From: Tiliqua scincoides
Taxonomy: Eukaryota > Chordata > Lepidosauria > Squamata > Scincidae
Direction: 5' to 3'
NCBI RefSeq assembly: GCF_035046505.1
Contig: NC_089826.1
Coordinates: 80,362,254-80,426,253 of the forward strand
DNA: 64,000 nucleotides
A model generated the notes under the pieces. The model was not told where the DNA came from. It made no database searches and was given only the letters and a program-made list of their open reading frames with translations. Shown piece by piece: positions 13,801 through 23,313 of this stretch (position 1 is the stretch's first letter; every line of letters starts with the position of its first letter). Made by a program: the position numbers and the translations under genes.

Positions 13801-16800
13801 AAAGTGTATGCGTGGGCGATTAGATAAATTGTAATCTTGCGACAGAACTCTGAACAATGCATTTAGATTGCCTCGTGGATGCAACTGTTAACCTTCGACC
13901 ATTCTTGCAAAAATTTGCAAGCAAGTACGCTGCATATGAAAAAACAGAAGATGATGATGAAACTTCCTCTTCCCTGATGAAACTAAAGCTGGCAGACAAA
14001 ATATAAAAGCAAGGGGGGGCATTGAACAGGCTGTTTTAACATTCAGTCACCAACGTTAACAGTGCAACCCTATGCACGTTTACTCAGAAAAAAGTCCTAC
14101 GGTGTTCAATAGGGTTTACACCCAAGTAACTGTATTTAGGATTGCAGCCTCAGTCAACCAATGGGATTAACTGATAAGAAGAATTATCCAGTCTGCAAAG
14201 AATGTTAAAGGAGATGTGCTGGCCCTGTCTTCCTGGATGTTGCCTTCCTGGATGGCAGGTCTGATGGTTGCTCTCGGCACAACAGTCACTTGAAAGTTTT
14301 TAGCACAGTAAGTCTGTGCCAGCACTAGTACTTCACATCACGTACTGGCAGTCAAGCATGACAGGATGACTTGAATCATTGTCTACAGCTACACAGGTTT
14401 CACCTCCAGCTGTTTACTGATCTACAGATCTGTACGAGAGATAGGAGACACCAAGGCTGCAACTCTATCCAGACTTATCTGGAAGTATGTCTCACTGAAC
14501 TCAATGGGGCTTACGTTTGAGTAGACATGCATAGGATTGCACTGTGAGTGGAGGAACCAAACACAAGAATGACCCTAGAAGAGCTCAGTCAGAGCTCAGT
14601 CATCTCCTGCCCAAGCAAAAGTTGTTCCACACACTGTAAAATTCTGCATGCCAATTGCTCTCACTGAAAGAAATTTCCTTGCTCTGAAGCTGGTCTCAGA
14701 AAAAAAATATACAAACATGATGAAAGAGCTCTGAACATTTTTATTATGGACTATCACCCTACAACATAGGTGTATGAGCTGATCTTCAGATTCCGAATAA
14801 CCACAAAGTACAGTCCAGTGTGGAAGAGTGGAGGGTGGTGGGCTATAGTCATAGATGCCGTCCCCAGCTGCCACCTGCAGCAACCATCTCATTTGGCGCT
14901 ATGAACAGCCGCTTCCACCTCTTTCTCAATCCAATCTTGCATCCTGCCTAGATCGCTTTCGGTTTTAAAAATAAAAATAACTTAGGGTAGACAAAACTCT
15001 TTGCAGTCTCATTCTGATGCACAGTTTCACATCAATTGTGGAAACATCCTATACCAGTACACAGAATTACAGTCCAATCCTATGCATGTCTACTTAGAAG
15101 TAAGTTCTATTGAGTTCAATTACTCCCAGGTACATGTGGATAGGATTGCAGCCTTATTCTTTTATTTATTATCTAAAAAATTATGGGAATGTAAAATTAT
15201 TTAGTTTCATTTACATCCTCCCCTATTCCCCAAAGCCAAAATACCATTTTTCAGGCCAGATTAAAATATATGGGGATGATCCAGCCACAGTTAAGTACTT
15301 TTCACTCTCATTAATCTTAACTTCATCAGATATTCTCATTCATCAGATATTCAAGTGTGATCTTCATTCTTCCACAGAAATGAAAGGAACTTAAAAAAAA
15401 AAAAATTCTCCACTCTAATTGTGGGTCCTGCCCACAGATCTGTAACATCAACCCCATATCTACTTAAGCCTGCTTATAAATGTCCATTTTTCAAGAGAAA
15501 AAAAAGGCAACACAGCAAAATTGCCTGAAGAAGTTGGAGATGTGAATGTAAAGTTCCTAGAGAAAGCACAAACATCAGAAGCAATTTATGCATCGATGCT
15601 TACAGCTGGGTAGTCCCAGAGCCCCTGCAGAGTACACTCAATTACCCAAAGTTGTGAACACCCCGTTCCAACTCACTCACCTTGTTTGCAGACGGCATGT
15701 CTAGTTACTGGTGGTTTCCACTATCCCTGCAGCCAAGAGACGCTGCAAACTTTATAGCAGGGGAGGGCATCTTGGTCCCACCCCCTTCACTACTTCTGGC
15801 CCTTTAACATCATTAGCCATAAATAAGACTGAACTCTGACTTGTAAGATATATAAAAAAAAAAGGAACATGGGTGTGGACAGATTTGGGCATTTTCCAAA
15901 AGAAAAACAGGTAGGGCACAACACTTTGAGATATCAGACACATCTCAATTTCTGCTGGCACAAGCAATACAGGGAAATGCCCAGGAGTGGCACAGATGTT
16001 CCGAGAAGCATTTATGACTCAAGCATTTATGACTCACGTCAAGGCACCAAGAACCAGTGTGATGCCAGTTCTGGAAAGCTCTTCCAGGTTCTGCTGCTCT
16101 CTTTTCCAGGACAACCTCCAGCGGTGGAGGAATAGAAATAGGGACAGACAATGCATTCCTCCAGAAAGCTGCCCTAGAAACAGAGCTGCAGAAGAATTTT
16201 TCAGTGATTTTTCAACCACTGTGCTCCAAACTCCTGCTGGCACACCCGTGTACTTTTCATGGCCAACCAATGTGCCATGGCACACCAGTTGAAAAATGGC
16301 CGTTCTAGATCTGAAGTCATCAACCTTTTCAGACTGAGGGTCCAAGTTTCAGCCAAAACCACAGTGGGACCCACATACAATTTACCATTGTATGTTTTTC
16401 CCTTTTTTCTCTTTGAAAAAAAAGGGACGAAAAAGAGGTACAGGGCTCTTAATATTTGTCCAAAAGCGGGCATTTTGGCAAGCTCAGCTTCTTCAGTGGA
16501 AAAGCTGAATGTCCCAAAAGATCTTCTATACCACCGTTAAAGACCAAAGAACCCTGTCTGGTTTTGTAGCCGATGACCCTCTCTTCCTCTCTCTTCTTTA
16601 AAACAAAAAAATCCAGATGGTGGTGCCACCAAGGTTCAATGCAAGAACTGAAGACCAATGTTCTAGATCAGTGTTTCTCAAACTGTGAGTTGGGACCCAC
16701 TAGGTGGGTCACAAGCCAATTTCAAATGGGTCCCCATTCAATGTGTATTTTATTTTTAATATATTAGACTTGATGCTACCATAGTATGTGACTGCATCTG

Positions 16801-17518
16801 GGGAAACGTCACAGATCTGTATTTTTGAAAGTACAGATGTATATGCTTTAAACTAATATGTATAAGCTACTATGTATATACAGTATACAGGTTACTATGT
16901 ACATGCTTTAAATAAATGAAAGCCAATGGGGCTTTCTCTCCAGTAAGTGTGGATAGGATTGCAACCTTTGGTATTTTTAAACAGATCAGCAATTGCTTGG
17001 GAGGGTTAACAGGGTTCCTCTTTATTTTAAATAAAGATTTTAAACTTAATACTTATTGTAAACTTTTAATTTATTTACTTAATTGATTTTGTTGTATGGG
17101 GGTGTTAGGAAAATTTTCCTGTTCGATGACATCACTTTTGACCATGACATCACTTCCAGGTTAATGACATCACTTCCAGTGGGTTCCAACACATTGTCAT
17201 TCTAACAAGTGAGCTGCAGTGCTCAAAGGTCTGAGAACCACTGCTATAGATAAATGTCTTGGTCCTAATCAGACCCCTGCTGGGTGGCGTCCTTCTGGGG
17301 CAGGCCCTCCTCCCAGCACTGCCCCTGCCCTCCCCGCACACCCCCCCCCCAAGAGAGGGTTCCCTGCGGGCCCGGCTCCCTGCACCGCCTCCCGGTCCCT
17401 CCAGCAGCCCTACCTGCCTCCCGGTAGCCGCGCTGCGGACAGAGGCGCAGGAGGCGGCCATGAGATCGCGGGCGCGGAGCAGGAGGTGGAGCCTCTGCCT
17501 GGCCAGCAGCTGCAGCAT
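1693..17518 (-). CDS. LAP3: LAP3, cytosol (leucine) aminopeptidase, 5' part of gene (coding exons 1-7)
   Basis: Zinc-dependent M17 exopeptidase that removes N-terminal leucine and other residues from peptides; the family works as a hexamer, mainly in the cytosol. Seven coding exons were read on the minus strand: 17414-17518, 13548-13663, 10984-11038, 6646-6751, 4110-4269, 3034-3222 and 1693-1851. All borders are GT-AG and the phases join without a break (105+116+55+106+160+189+159 nt), giving residues 1-296. Residues 36-243 are the N-terminal M17 domain ([33 protein letters not shown]). Exon 7 holds VGKGITFD, whose K291 and D296 match the first two metal ligands of the family. Human LAP3 is 519 residues, so the rest of the catalytic domain lies beyond the left edge. 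Residues 1-35 are basic and leucine-rich without early acidic residues and could be a weak mitochondrial leader; M20 is an alternative start. The start chosen has A at -3 and sits in a GC-rich stretch. Confidence 0.97.
1852..3033. other. LAP3 intron 6, no gene
   Basis: Only a T-run (2761-2776) and an old L2-like tail in minus orientation near 2385-2480 were seen. Confidence 0.5.
3034..3222 (-). CDS. LAP3: LAP3 coding exon 6
   Basis: Residues 181-243 plus two bases, with [20 protein letters not shown], a family signature at the entry to the catalytic domain. Acceptor gattag, donor GTAAGT. Confidence 0.97.
3505..3795. repeat. Foldback element of about 290 bp
   Basis: Left arm ggacaactgtgtcctggtca returns inverted near 3772-3792 (tgaccaggacacaattgtcc); inner arms around the tgtccagggacacc and tgtgtcccag motifs also pair. 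In LAP3 intron 5. Confidence 0.7.
4110..4269 (-). CDS. LAP3: LAP3 coding exon 5
   Basis: Residues 128-180 plus two bases, with [20 protein letters not shown], the most conserved part of the N-domain. Acceptor ctccag, donor GTGACT. Confidence 0.95.
4381..4850. mobile_element. Tigger/pogo-like remnant with an inner hairpin
   Basis: Outer parts read ctttatccacagggaatctg and, inverted, atccatggataccatatcc, reminiscent of pogo/Tigger ends. The centre (4563-4724) is a strong hairpin: gcttttacagatgctataag against cttataacatctgtaaaagc. Interrupted by G- and T-runs. Confidence 0.5.
4851..6645. other. LAP3 intron 4 remainder
   Basis: No coding signal. Inverted phrases near 4890-4990 and 5205-5245 (aattaaaagccgttccaaag and ctctggaacggcttttaatt) mark a large foldback of about 350 bp. 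A Tigger-like scrap lies at 5930-6205. Confidence 0.45.
6646..6751 (-). CDS. LAP3: LAP3 coding exon 4
   Basis: Residues 93-127 plus one base. It reads [16 protein letters not shown] and then [16 protein letters not shown], the conserved N-domain strand and helix. Acceptor ctgtag, donor GTTAAC. Confidence 0.95.
7830..8165 (+). mobile_element. Old L2-like LINE 3' region
   Basis: Ends in the tail motif gaacttttgttgaaaagc, which is shared (inverted) with 44871-44930. In LAP3 intron 3; degenerate. Confidence 0.45.
8170..8390. mobile_element. Tigger-like remnant
   Basis: Contains cagtatctgcaggggatcca and ggcacccacagacttgac (inverted at 8340-8357), a phrase shared by other degenerate copies. Family call is tentative. 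Confidence 0.35.
9013..9718. mobile_element. hAT-like non-autonomous element (TIR CAGTGGCATAGCTAG)
   Basis: Termini cagtggcatagctag and ctagctatgccactg are exact inverted repeats. Flanks caatactg (9005-9012) and caatacta (9719-9726) match 7 of 8. About 706 bp; the centre looks like added sequence. LAP3 intron 3. Confidence 0.85.
10185..10460. mobile_element. hAT-like palindromic MITE
   Basis: Ends in ttttcaac / taatcactg-type inverted repeats with inner palindrome arms (caactgtctacaacaac / cactacagacagttgtcc). Flanks acctagtt and gcctagtc match 6 of 8. Same family as 40774-41087. Confidence 0.7.
10817..10938 (+). mobile_element. hAT-like element, left part only
   Basis: Begins cagtggcgtagctagagggg, the terminus of the 9013-9718 family; no matching right end is visible. 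Confidence 0.6.
10984..11038 (-). CDS. LAP3: LAP3 coding exon 3 (55 nt)
   Basis: Short exon for residues 74-92, reading [18 protein letters not shown], nearly the same as human SGPPLKAGKTRTFYGLHQ (recalled). Found by homology; it closes the phase gap between exons 2 and 4. Confidence 0.93.
11447..11759. mobile_element. hAT-like non-autonomous element
   Basis: TIRs caggggtctccaaac and gtttggagacccctg, flanked by gtctaaca (11439-11446) and atctaaca (11760-11767), 7 of 8 equal. LAP3 intron 2. Confidence 0.9.
12030..12467 (+). mobile_element. L2-type LINE fragment, left piece
   Basis: Reads like the L2 reverse-transcriptase C-terminal region (a degenerate [11 protein letters not shown] ... LQLV-NAVV, with changes). 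It appears to resume at 13050 after an inserted palindromic element. Confidence 0.55.
12468..13049. mobile_element. Palindromic hAT-like element inside an L2 fragment
   Basis: Ends caggagtgcaaac and gtttgacactcctg are inverted repeats; inner arms (gataactgggctgtcagaga / cccatataaaaactgggctctcc type) also pair. No clear 8-bp duplication. Splits an L2-like LINE. Confidence 0.65.
13050..13440 (+). mobile_element. L2-type LINE fragment, 3' end
   Basis: Degenerate C-terminal coding and 3' UTR of an L2-like LINE, ending in an AATAAATA-rich tail at about 13420-13440. Continues the copy at 12030-12467. Confidence 0.55.
13548..13663 (-). CDS. LAP3: LAP3 coding exon 2
   Basis: Residues 36-73 plus two bases of codon 74. 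It begins GLILGAF, matching GLVLGIY of human LAP3 (recalled). Acceptor ctttag, donor GTAAGT. Confidence 0.95.
14061..14149. repeat. 84-bp palindromic MITE, copy
   Basis: Same hairpin family (gtgcaaccctatgcacg ... taggattgcagcc), partly decayed. LAP3 intron 1. Confidence 0.65.
14455..14543. repeat. 84-bp palindromic MITE, copy
   Basis: ggctgcaactctatccag ... gtagacatgcataggattgc; same family, opposite orientation. LAP3 intron 1. Confidence 0.65.
15070..15153. mobile_element. 84-bp palindromic MITE with TTA duplication
   Basis: Near-perfect hairpin (ccaatcctatgcatgtctac ... ggataggattgcagcc) flanked by TTA on both sides (15067-15069, 15154-15156). Member of the commonest small repeat in the window. 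Confidence 0.75.
16669..17243. mobile_element. hAT-like non-autonomous element
   Basis: TIRs cagtgtttctcaaac and gtctgagaaccactg; flanks ttctagat (16661-16668) and ctatagat (17244-17251), 6 of 8. Ends about 170 bp from LAP3 exon 1. Confidence 0.82.
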
Positions 17519-17650
17519 GGTCGCCTCCCCGCCCGGCTGCAATAGCGGGTGGGAGGCGGCCACGGTGCGGGGGTCCGCCTCCAAGGGGAAGGGCTTCGCT
17601 CCCGCCCCGGGGTGGCGCACGGCGCTCGCTCCGGCAGGCTCGGGCTGCCG
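17265..17650. promoter_or_regulatory. GC-rich promoter region of LAP3
   Basis: A short GC- and CpG-rich block around LAP3 exon 1 (17414-17518), standing out from AT-rich flanks. No TATA box was seen; a CpG-type promoter is likely. Confidence 0.6.
17414..17518 (-). CDS. LAP3: LAP3 coding exon 1
   Basis: Residues 1-35, starting MLQLLARQ and ending ATGRQ, phase 0, donor GTAGGG. This N-terminal leader is poorly conserved in the family, so the start rests on the ATG context, the clean phase with exon 2 and the GC-rich surroundings. Confidence 0.85.
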
Positions 17651-18110
17651 TCCTGCGCGCACTTTCCTGGGAGTAAGCCCCGTTGACTGCAGTGGGGTTT
17701 ACTTCTGAGTAGACATGCATAGGCTTACACTGCCCTGTGCACATTTTCCTGGGAGTAAGCCCCGTTGACTGCAGTGGGGTTTACTTCTGAGTAGACATGC
17801 ATAGGGTTGCACTGCAGGGCTGCCATCCTGTGCATTTTCCTGGGAGTAAGCCCCTTTGACTGCAGTAGGGTTTACTTCTGAGTAGACATGCATAGGGTTG
17901 CACCGCAGGGCTGCCATCCTGTGCACTTTCCTGGGAGTAAGCCCCATTCACTGCAGTAGGGTTTACTTCTGAGTAGACATGCATAGGCTTACACTGTAGG
18001 GTTGCAATCCAATGCACACTTTCCTGGGAGTAAGCCCCATTGACTACGGTGGGGTTTACTTCTGAGTAGACGTCCATAGGGTTACGCTGTAGGGCTGCAA
18101 TCGTGTGCAT
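17645..18110. repeat. Five-unit tandem array of a palindromic MITE
   Basis: The motif cctgggagtaagcccc recurs at about 17666, 17748, 17839, 17930 and 18023, a period of 82-93 bp. Each unit is itself a hairpin (gtaagcccc...gggg-ttac). The array starts about 130 bp upstream of the LAP3 start codon. Confidence 0.9.
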
Positions 18111-18975
18111 ATTTGGACCCCAGCACAGTCTCTTTTCTAGGGGCCAGTTTGCTGATGTTCTTTTGCATCTTTTTAGATCAGTGTTTCTCAAAGCTTGTCC
18201 TCCACCATGTCACTTCACAGGGTCCACCTATTGGAATTACCACCAGAAGTAACCAGTTACATCAGTTACATCAGAAGTAACTGGTGGTGACATCATCACC
18301 AGTTACTTCTGGGGTGGGAGTCCAGATGGGACATGACATACACCAGTAAGAGCTTCAAGGTGGATGGGAGGCCTTTTCCAAGCGTGGAAAAGCATGCTTT
18401 GGAGCTCTGCCTGCAGATAATTTTTTATTATTATTTTTTAAACAATGTTAACTGCTTGGGGAACATTTATTTGAAAAAGCAATTTATAAATTTATCACAT
18501 CATCATACTGTATTGCTCTTCCATGCGCCAAATCTCACAGGAGACATCTGTATGTTCAAACCTCCACTGTGAGAAAAAGGATTCCCATTTTATCATGATG
18601 CATATTTCTTATTTTCCTTTTCTTGGAGAACAGAAAATTCAAACCCTTTCCAAATCTGCTCTCTCACCCATATCAGTCATTACAGCTCTGCATTGCAGAA
18701 CCAGGAAACTGGTCTTGATTATACAGGTTTTAGGAGATCTCATCTGCGTGAGCTGCTTTTTTGGATAATTATTTTACAGACAAGCTGCAACATGAACAAT
18801 TCCTATTAAGTCCATTTGATTGCCTTGCCTGATGCACATGGAGGAACTGTCTACTGGCCAAGTTTATGTGCATGCACTGAAAGATTAACTCTTTAGATCT
18901 TGTGTCCACTGGTCAAGGAACGGACCTCTCTAAGAATGTGTTTATATATGTGCTCGTTCACCCTTTGTTGGCTGC

Positions 18976-18977
<2 letters not shown>

Positions 18978-19023
<46 letters not shown>
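18978..19023. repeat. (ATT)n microsatellite
   Basis: About 15 perfect ATT units, the 3' end of the minus-strand retroposon at 18979-19335. Confidence 0.95.
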
Positions 19024-19335
19024 TCTACCCCGCCTTTCTCCCAGGAGGGACTCAAGGAGGCTTACAACAAGGTTAAAACAAATTAAAAACATAATTTAAA
19101 AACAGATAAAAGCATATTAACAGCATATCATAAAAAGTAGTCAGAAAGTAGTCAGGTAAAAAGAGCATAGAGCAGCAAATCATAAAAGAATCAGGCCTGT
19201 AACCAGGTGTTTAAAAAGATATTAAAAGATGTTGAGAAGAAGTTTTAAAAGGCCGGGAACTGAGAAGGTTGTCTAAACAGAAGGGTCTTCAGGCCTCGCT
19301 GAAAAGTTTCAAGAGAGGGAGCCATTCTTAAGTCA
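18979..19335 (-). mobile_element. LINE/SINE 3' tail with (ATT)n end, minus orientation
   Basis: The segment after the ATT array holds the inverse of a tail that ends ...gagaaaggcgggg before (AAT)n. The same tail in plus orientation is at 62580-62940. Family not certain (L2-like). Confidence 0.55.
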
Positions 19336-19383
19336 ATTTATAATTGTAAATTGTATCAATTTACTTAAATAATAAGTACTTAG

Positions 19384-19506
19384 TTATTATTATTATTATT
19401 ATTATTTATTATATATATAATATATAATATATAATAATAAATATAATTATAATTATATAATTATTGAATAATTATTATATATTATTATTATTATTATTAT
19501 TATTAT
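19384..19506. repeat. AT-only stretch with ATT and TATA runs
   Basis: About 120 bp of nearly pure A/T (ATT runs flanking self-complementary TATATAAT-type sequence). Confidence 0.9.
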
Positions 19507-20369
19507 AATCAACTACTTAATAAGTACTTGATATTTAAATAATAAGTATCAAACAGTGACTTGCTTGTGCAGATGAATCATCACTGTAAGCAAAGCTTTC
19601 ATATAACCCAGTATCAGCTTAAACATGATATTTTTCATTGGGGGCACTTCACACTTTCAGTTAAAAGGCACCAAATGTTGAGGGAGTGATGATAAACCAA
19701 GGGACGTAAATGGATGTGTGAGCTGGGCCATAGCTAGGGCAGCATCTTGTGCAAAACAAGTTACACATTAGTTGTAGGTTACACATGCAGGTTACACATT
19801 AGTTGTAACCCACACAGGTTAAGGGCTCAATCCAATTTTCCAGCACACAAGGCGATGGCTCCCACACCCGAATGACAGCATTAATTGGCCCTAATTTAGG
19901 CTTGAGCAATCAGAAAATACATTCCCCCACCCCCAATATTCCTCATGAGACTCTGGCCCCTCCATCTGCTGCCAGCATTGGTGCCAGTGGCATAGCTAAG
20001 GAGATGCAGGGGGTAGCAGCTCCATCGGGCATCAAGCTTTAGGGGGGCAACAAGCTCAGCTTGACACTAGTGACCAAAATTGTGAAAATCTTCGTATGTA
20101 TGAATAACACCATCATGTTATATATCATCAGAAAGCTAATTTAATGCAGAATACAATGAAACAAACTGCATTAGAATATCTGTATTCTATCAAATGTTAT
20201 GGCCAATTAACCTGAAAATGAAAACACAACTGCCTTATGGAACAAGAAGTGGATTTTCTTAACTCAAAACTGGCCTATGAGACTGATTGTTCTGAGAGCC
20301 AATAACATATTATTATGTTATTGACACGTTGCAATGACGTGTTATCATGATACAGCATGAAACGAATAA

Positions 20370-20549
20370 GGGCCCAATCCTATCCAATTTTCCAGCACTG
20401 ATGCAACCATACCAATGGGGCATGCGCTACATTCCTGTGGTAGGGGAACAGTTGTGGAGGCCTCCACAAAGTAAGTGAACATTTGTTCCCTTAGGTTGGG
20501 GCTGCATTGCGGCTACATTACTGCTGGAAATTTGGATAGGATTGGCCCC
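20370..20549. mobile_element. Harbinger-like MITE with TAA duplication
   Basis: TIRs gggcccaatcctatccaa and tttggataggattggcccc; flanked by TAA at 20367-20369 and 20550-20552. Inner arms gtgaacatttgttccctta pair. Related copies: 22430-22592, 25341-25497, 38355-38712. Confidence 0.65.
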
Positions 20550-21899
20550 TAATATGAGTCCTCATTTCCATGAATCATAATATAGTTACCCCTGCTAATT
20601 GGGTAAAAAGACACTTTTTCAAGTGGCACCCCTCTTATATTTTAGTAGGGGGAGAAAAACCATCCCTCTTCACCCCAGCACAGTGTCTCAAACAAATCAG
20701 GGGCACACTTTCTATTTATTTACTTAATTAAATTTGATTTTGTCTGGGGGTCCTACAAATCTTCTCTGACCCCAGGTAGCAGATAGATGCCTTAGCTATG
20801 CCACTGACTGGGGGGAGGCAGCAGAGCAAGTGGGTGGTGAGTTGCTGGGGGGGAGGAGGTGGGTTCCTCCCAATTTTCACTTTTTTAAAAGCCCCGGAGT
20901 GACATCACTTCTGGTTGTGACATCACTTCCAGGGCAATGTTTTGAGCTTGACACCAGGCTACACAATCATTAGCTACGCCACTGCACGGGATATCTGCAG
21001 ATTGAAATCGGGGAGTGTGTGTGCATGGAGGGTGAAAAAGAGAGCAAATGGGGGTCGGTCCGATGCTCCGGCATCACCGACTTTGTGGCAGCAAATGTGG
21101 TCAAGGCAAGTGGTGCTTTGCCCTTGGTTGCTGACAGGGGTCAACTTCCAGGCATTGCATGTGCATGGGATGGAGGACAGGAATAATTGGTGGAGATCTG
21201 TGGGTGGAAGCTGGCGGAAGCTGGTGTGCAGAAGCCAGGCATCATGCTGGCAGGCAGAAGCCGGTGGATGTGCCTGGGTGATGCTTTTGGACAACCAGGA
21301 CTCCCACCCCTCTCATGCTGTTTTTCTCTGTCCTCCTTCCAGGGATGTCAGAGTTTTCCTGCTCAAGAGCCCCTGGACTTCCTGCTAGCTGTGCCTGTCT
21401 CGTCTCAGCCACGGATGATCCTCTGGTTTTCCTCTCTGGTCCTCCAGTCTCCTGGAAGGAAGAATAAAAGATGCAAAGCAATGGTGAAGTTATTGTTTTC
21501 TGGCTTTTTGATGCACGTTTTGGACTGACCAGTTCCACAAGCAGGGCATCTGGCCTCGACTGAAAGATCCAAGCCCTTCCTCATATTTTACAGAACCTCC
21601 TTAGATGCCACCTAAGAGGTAGATTGGGACAAAGTGCCCCAAAACAGCTGGCTCAGGTCTGGCTCCAAGACCAAAAACTCCATCTGAATATTTAGGGGGG
21701 GGGGGAGCACAGGAGGCCGTCCTGTCTCTTCTCACTGGGGGGGGGAAGGGGTGAGAAACACTTTTAAGGGGGATGCCACCTACAGATCAAAACTCTGAAC
21801 ACTTTTAATTGCAGGAAAACTTCATAGTTTTCAGAAAGGCATTTTTGAAAGAAATTACAGAAATTGTCATATCAAATAATTTAGGTTCCAAATTTATGC

Positions 21900-22023
21900 A
21901 GGCTTTACTTGTTCCACCTCTAATGTATTTGTTTAAATTTTATATTTAATTTCTTCCCCGGCCCTTGACACTGTGCCAGATATTTGATGCGGCCCTTCAG
22001 CCAAAAAGTTTAGAGACTCCTGA
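21900..22023. mobile_element. hAT-like element, one end only
   Basis: Repeats the right half of 22972-23313 (cttgacactgtgccag ... gccaaaaagtttagagactcctg). Left end not found. Confidence 0.6.
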
Positions 22024-22141
22024 TATAGAGTGAGGCTTACCTTTTTAGCTAGAACTAAAAGGTTGTCGCTATTATTAATATAGAACAATCCATACTGCTG
22101 CTGTTTTTCACCAAGTGAGGAAGACAACCCTCCTCCCCAAG

Positions 22142-22285
22142 CAGTGGCATAGCTAGAGGGGTTGCAAACCACTAAGTTTTGCATTCGCCTCCATTTTGCT
22201 CTAGTGGCCCGGAATGGCTCCGAAGGGGAGGGGCTGCTTGCATGGTCCAGTAAGGCTCCCTGCAAAATTGAATGCTTTGCAGCTT
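22142..22285. mobile_element. hAT-like palindromic MITE, partial
   Basis: Starts cagtggcatagctagagggg and shows the caaaattg/gctttgcag return arm; right end lost. Shorter scraps of the same family are at 23850-23985, 50235-50390, 51090-51150, 51785-51885 and 59360-59425. Confidence 0.6.
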
Positions 22286-22429
22286 CAAGGTAAGGGAACA
22301 AACATTCTCTTACTTTGAGGAGGCCTCCGTGAGTGACACCCAACTGCAGGATGCAGCACATGTCCCATTGGCATAGCTATGCCAGTGCTGGACAGCACTG
22401 ACATAAGAGGTTAGGATTGCACCCTCAGG

Positions 22430-22592
22430 GCCCAATCCTATCCAATTTTCCAGTGCTGGTGCAGCTGTGCCAATGGGACAGCTCCTTTGGAGGGGAGGCA
22501 GTCATGGAGGCCACCTCATGGTAAGGGAACATTTGCTCCCTTACCTTGGGGCTGCATTGCACCTGCTGGAAAGTTAGATAGGATTGGACCCT
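22430..22592. mobile_element. Harbinger-like MITE
   Basis: Same ends as 20370-20549 (gggcccaatcctatcc ... ggataggattggaccc), flanks TCA and TTA. Confidence 0.6.
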
Positions 22593-22780
22593 TAGGCTGC
22601 AAACCTATACACACTTTACTGGGAGTGAGGCTGTAATCCTATCCACACTTTCCTGGGAGTAAGCCCCATTGACTATAATGGGACTTACTTCTTAGTAGAC
22701 ATGCATAGGATTGGGCTCTCAGTTTCATTGAGCACAATGGGGCTTACTTCTGAGCACAACTGCATAGGATTGTGCACTTA
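22592..22780. repeat. Cluster of 2-3 palindromic MITE units
   Basis: Overlapping hairpins with gggagtaagccccattgact and acatgcataggattg; a small version of the tandem array at 17645-18110. Confidence 0.65.
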
Positions 22781-22971
22781 GTGTGATTTAGCAAAGTTCC
22801 AACCAAAACAGACTAGTCTAGCTGTGCTGATTTATAGGTACAATGAATGTATCAAGAAAAAGGGCTTCTGACAGAGATCATAACTTTCTCCTGTAGATGG
22901 CACTGTGTTATGTTTCCAGTTCATAGTTTTCTGTTTGGCCAGTTCTAAATGGTGAGCCTTTTTCCTTAAAG

Positions 22972-23313
22972 CAGGGGTTTCCAAACCCCCAGCCCTGGGG
23001 CCAGATGCGGCCGCAGAGAGCCTCTATCTGGTCCACCACCAGCATCTGATCCCCTGAGAGCCTCTGGTCCAGTTGACCAAACACAACTGGAGTTGTGGGG
23101 GAATGGGGGTCTGTTTAAGTGTGTGCTTTATTTCTTGGGCTGTGTTTGTGTTTGGAGAAGTCCTGGACATTTGAGCCCATTCATTTATTCATTCATCCAA
23201 GTTCCATCTCTAATGCATTTATTTAAATGTTATATTTAATTTTTTCCCCCAGCCCTTGACACTGTGCCAGGTATTTGATGTGGCCCTTTGGCCAAAAAGT
23301 TTAGAGACCCCTG
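22972..23313. mobile_element. hAT-like non-autonomous element, perfect 8-bp duplication
   Basis: TIRs caggggtttccaaac and gtttagagacccctg; flanks ccttaaag at 22964-22971 and 23314-23321, identical. Intergenic LAP3-EVC. Confidence 0.92.

Noticed and set aside
17150-17744. Overlapping 100-170 codon frames around LAP3 exon 1
   Set aside because: GC-rich composition only; the true exon 1 (35 codons) is inside one of them.
17699-18191. Repetitive frames with HVYSEVNPTAV-type repeats
   Set aside because: Translation of the palindromic MITE array; no protein is expected.
20942-21538. Overlapping 100-150 codon frames on both strands
   Set aside because: No conserved motif, no splice context and no support for a gene; ordinary intergenic sequence.
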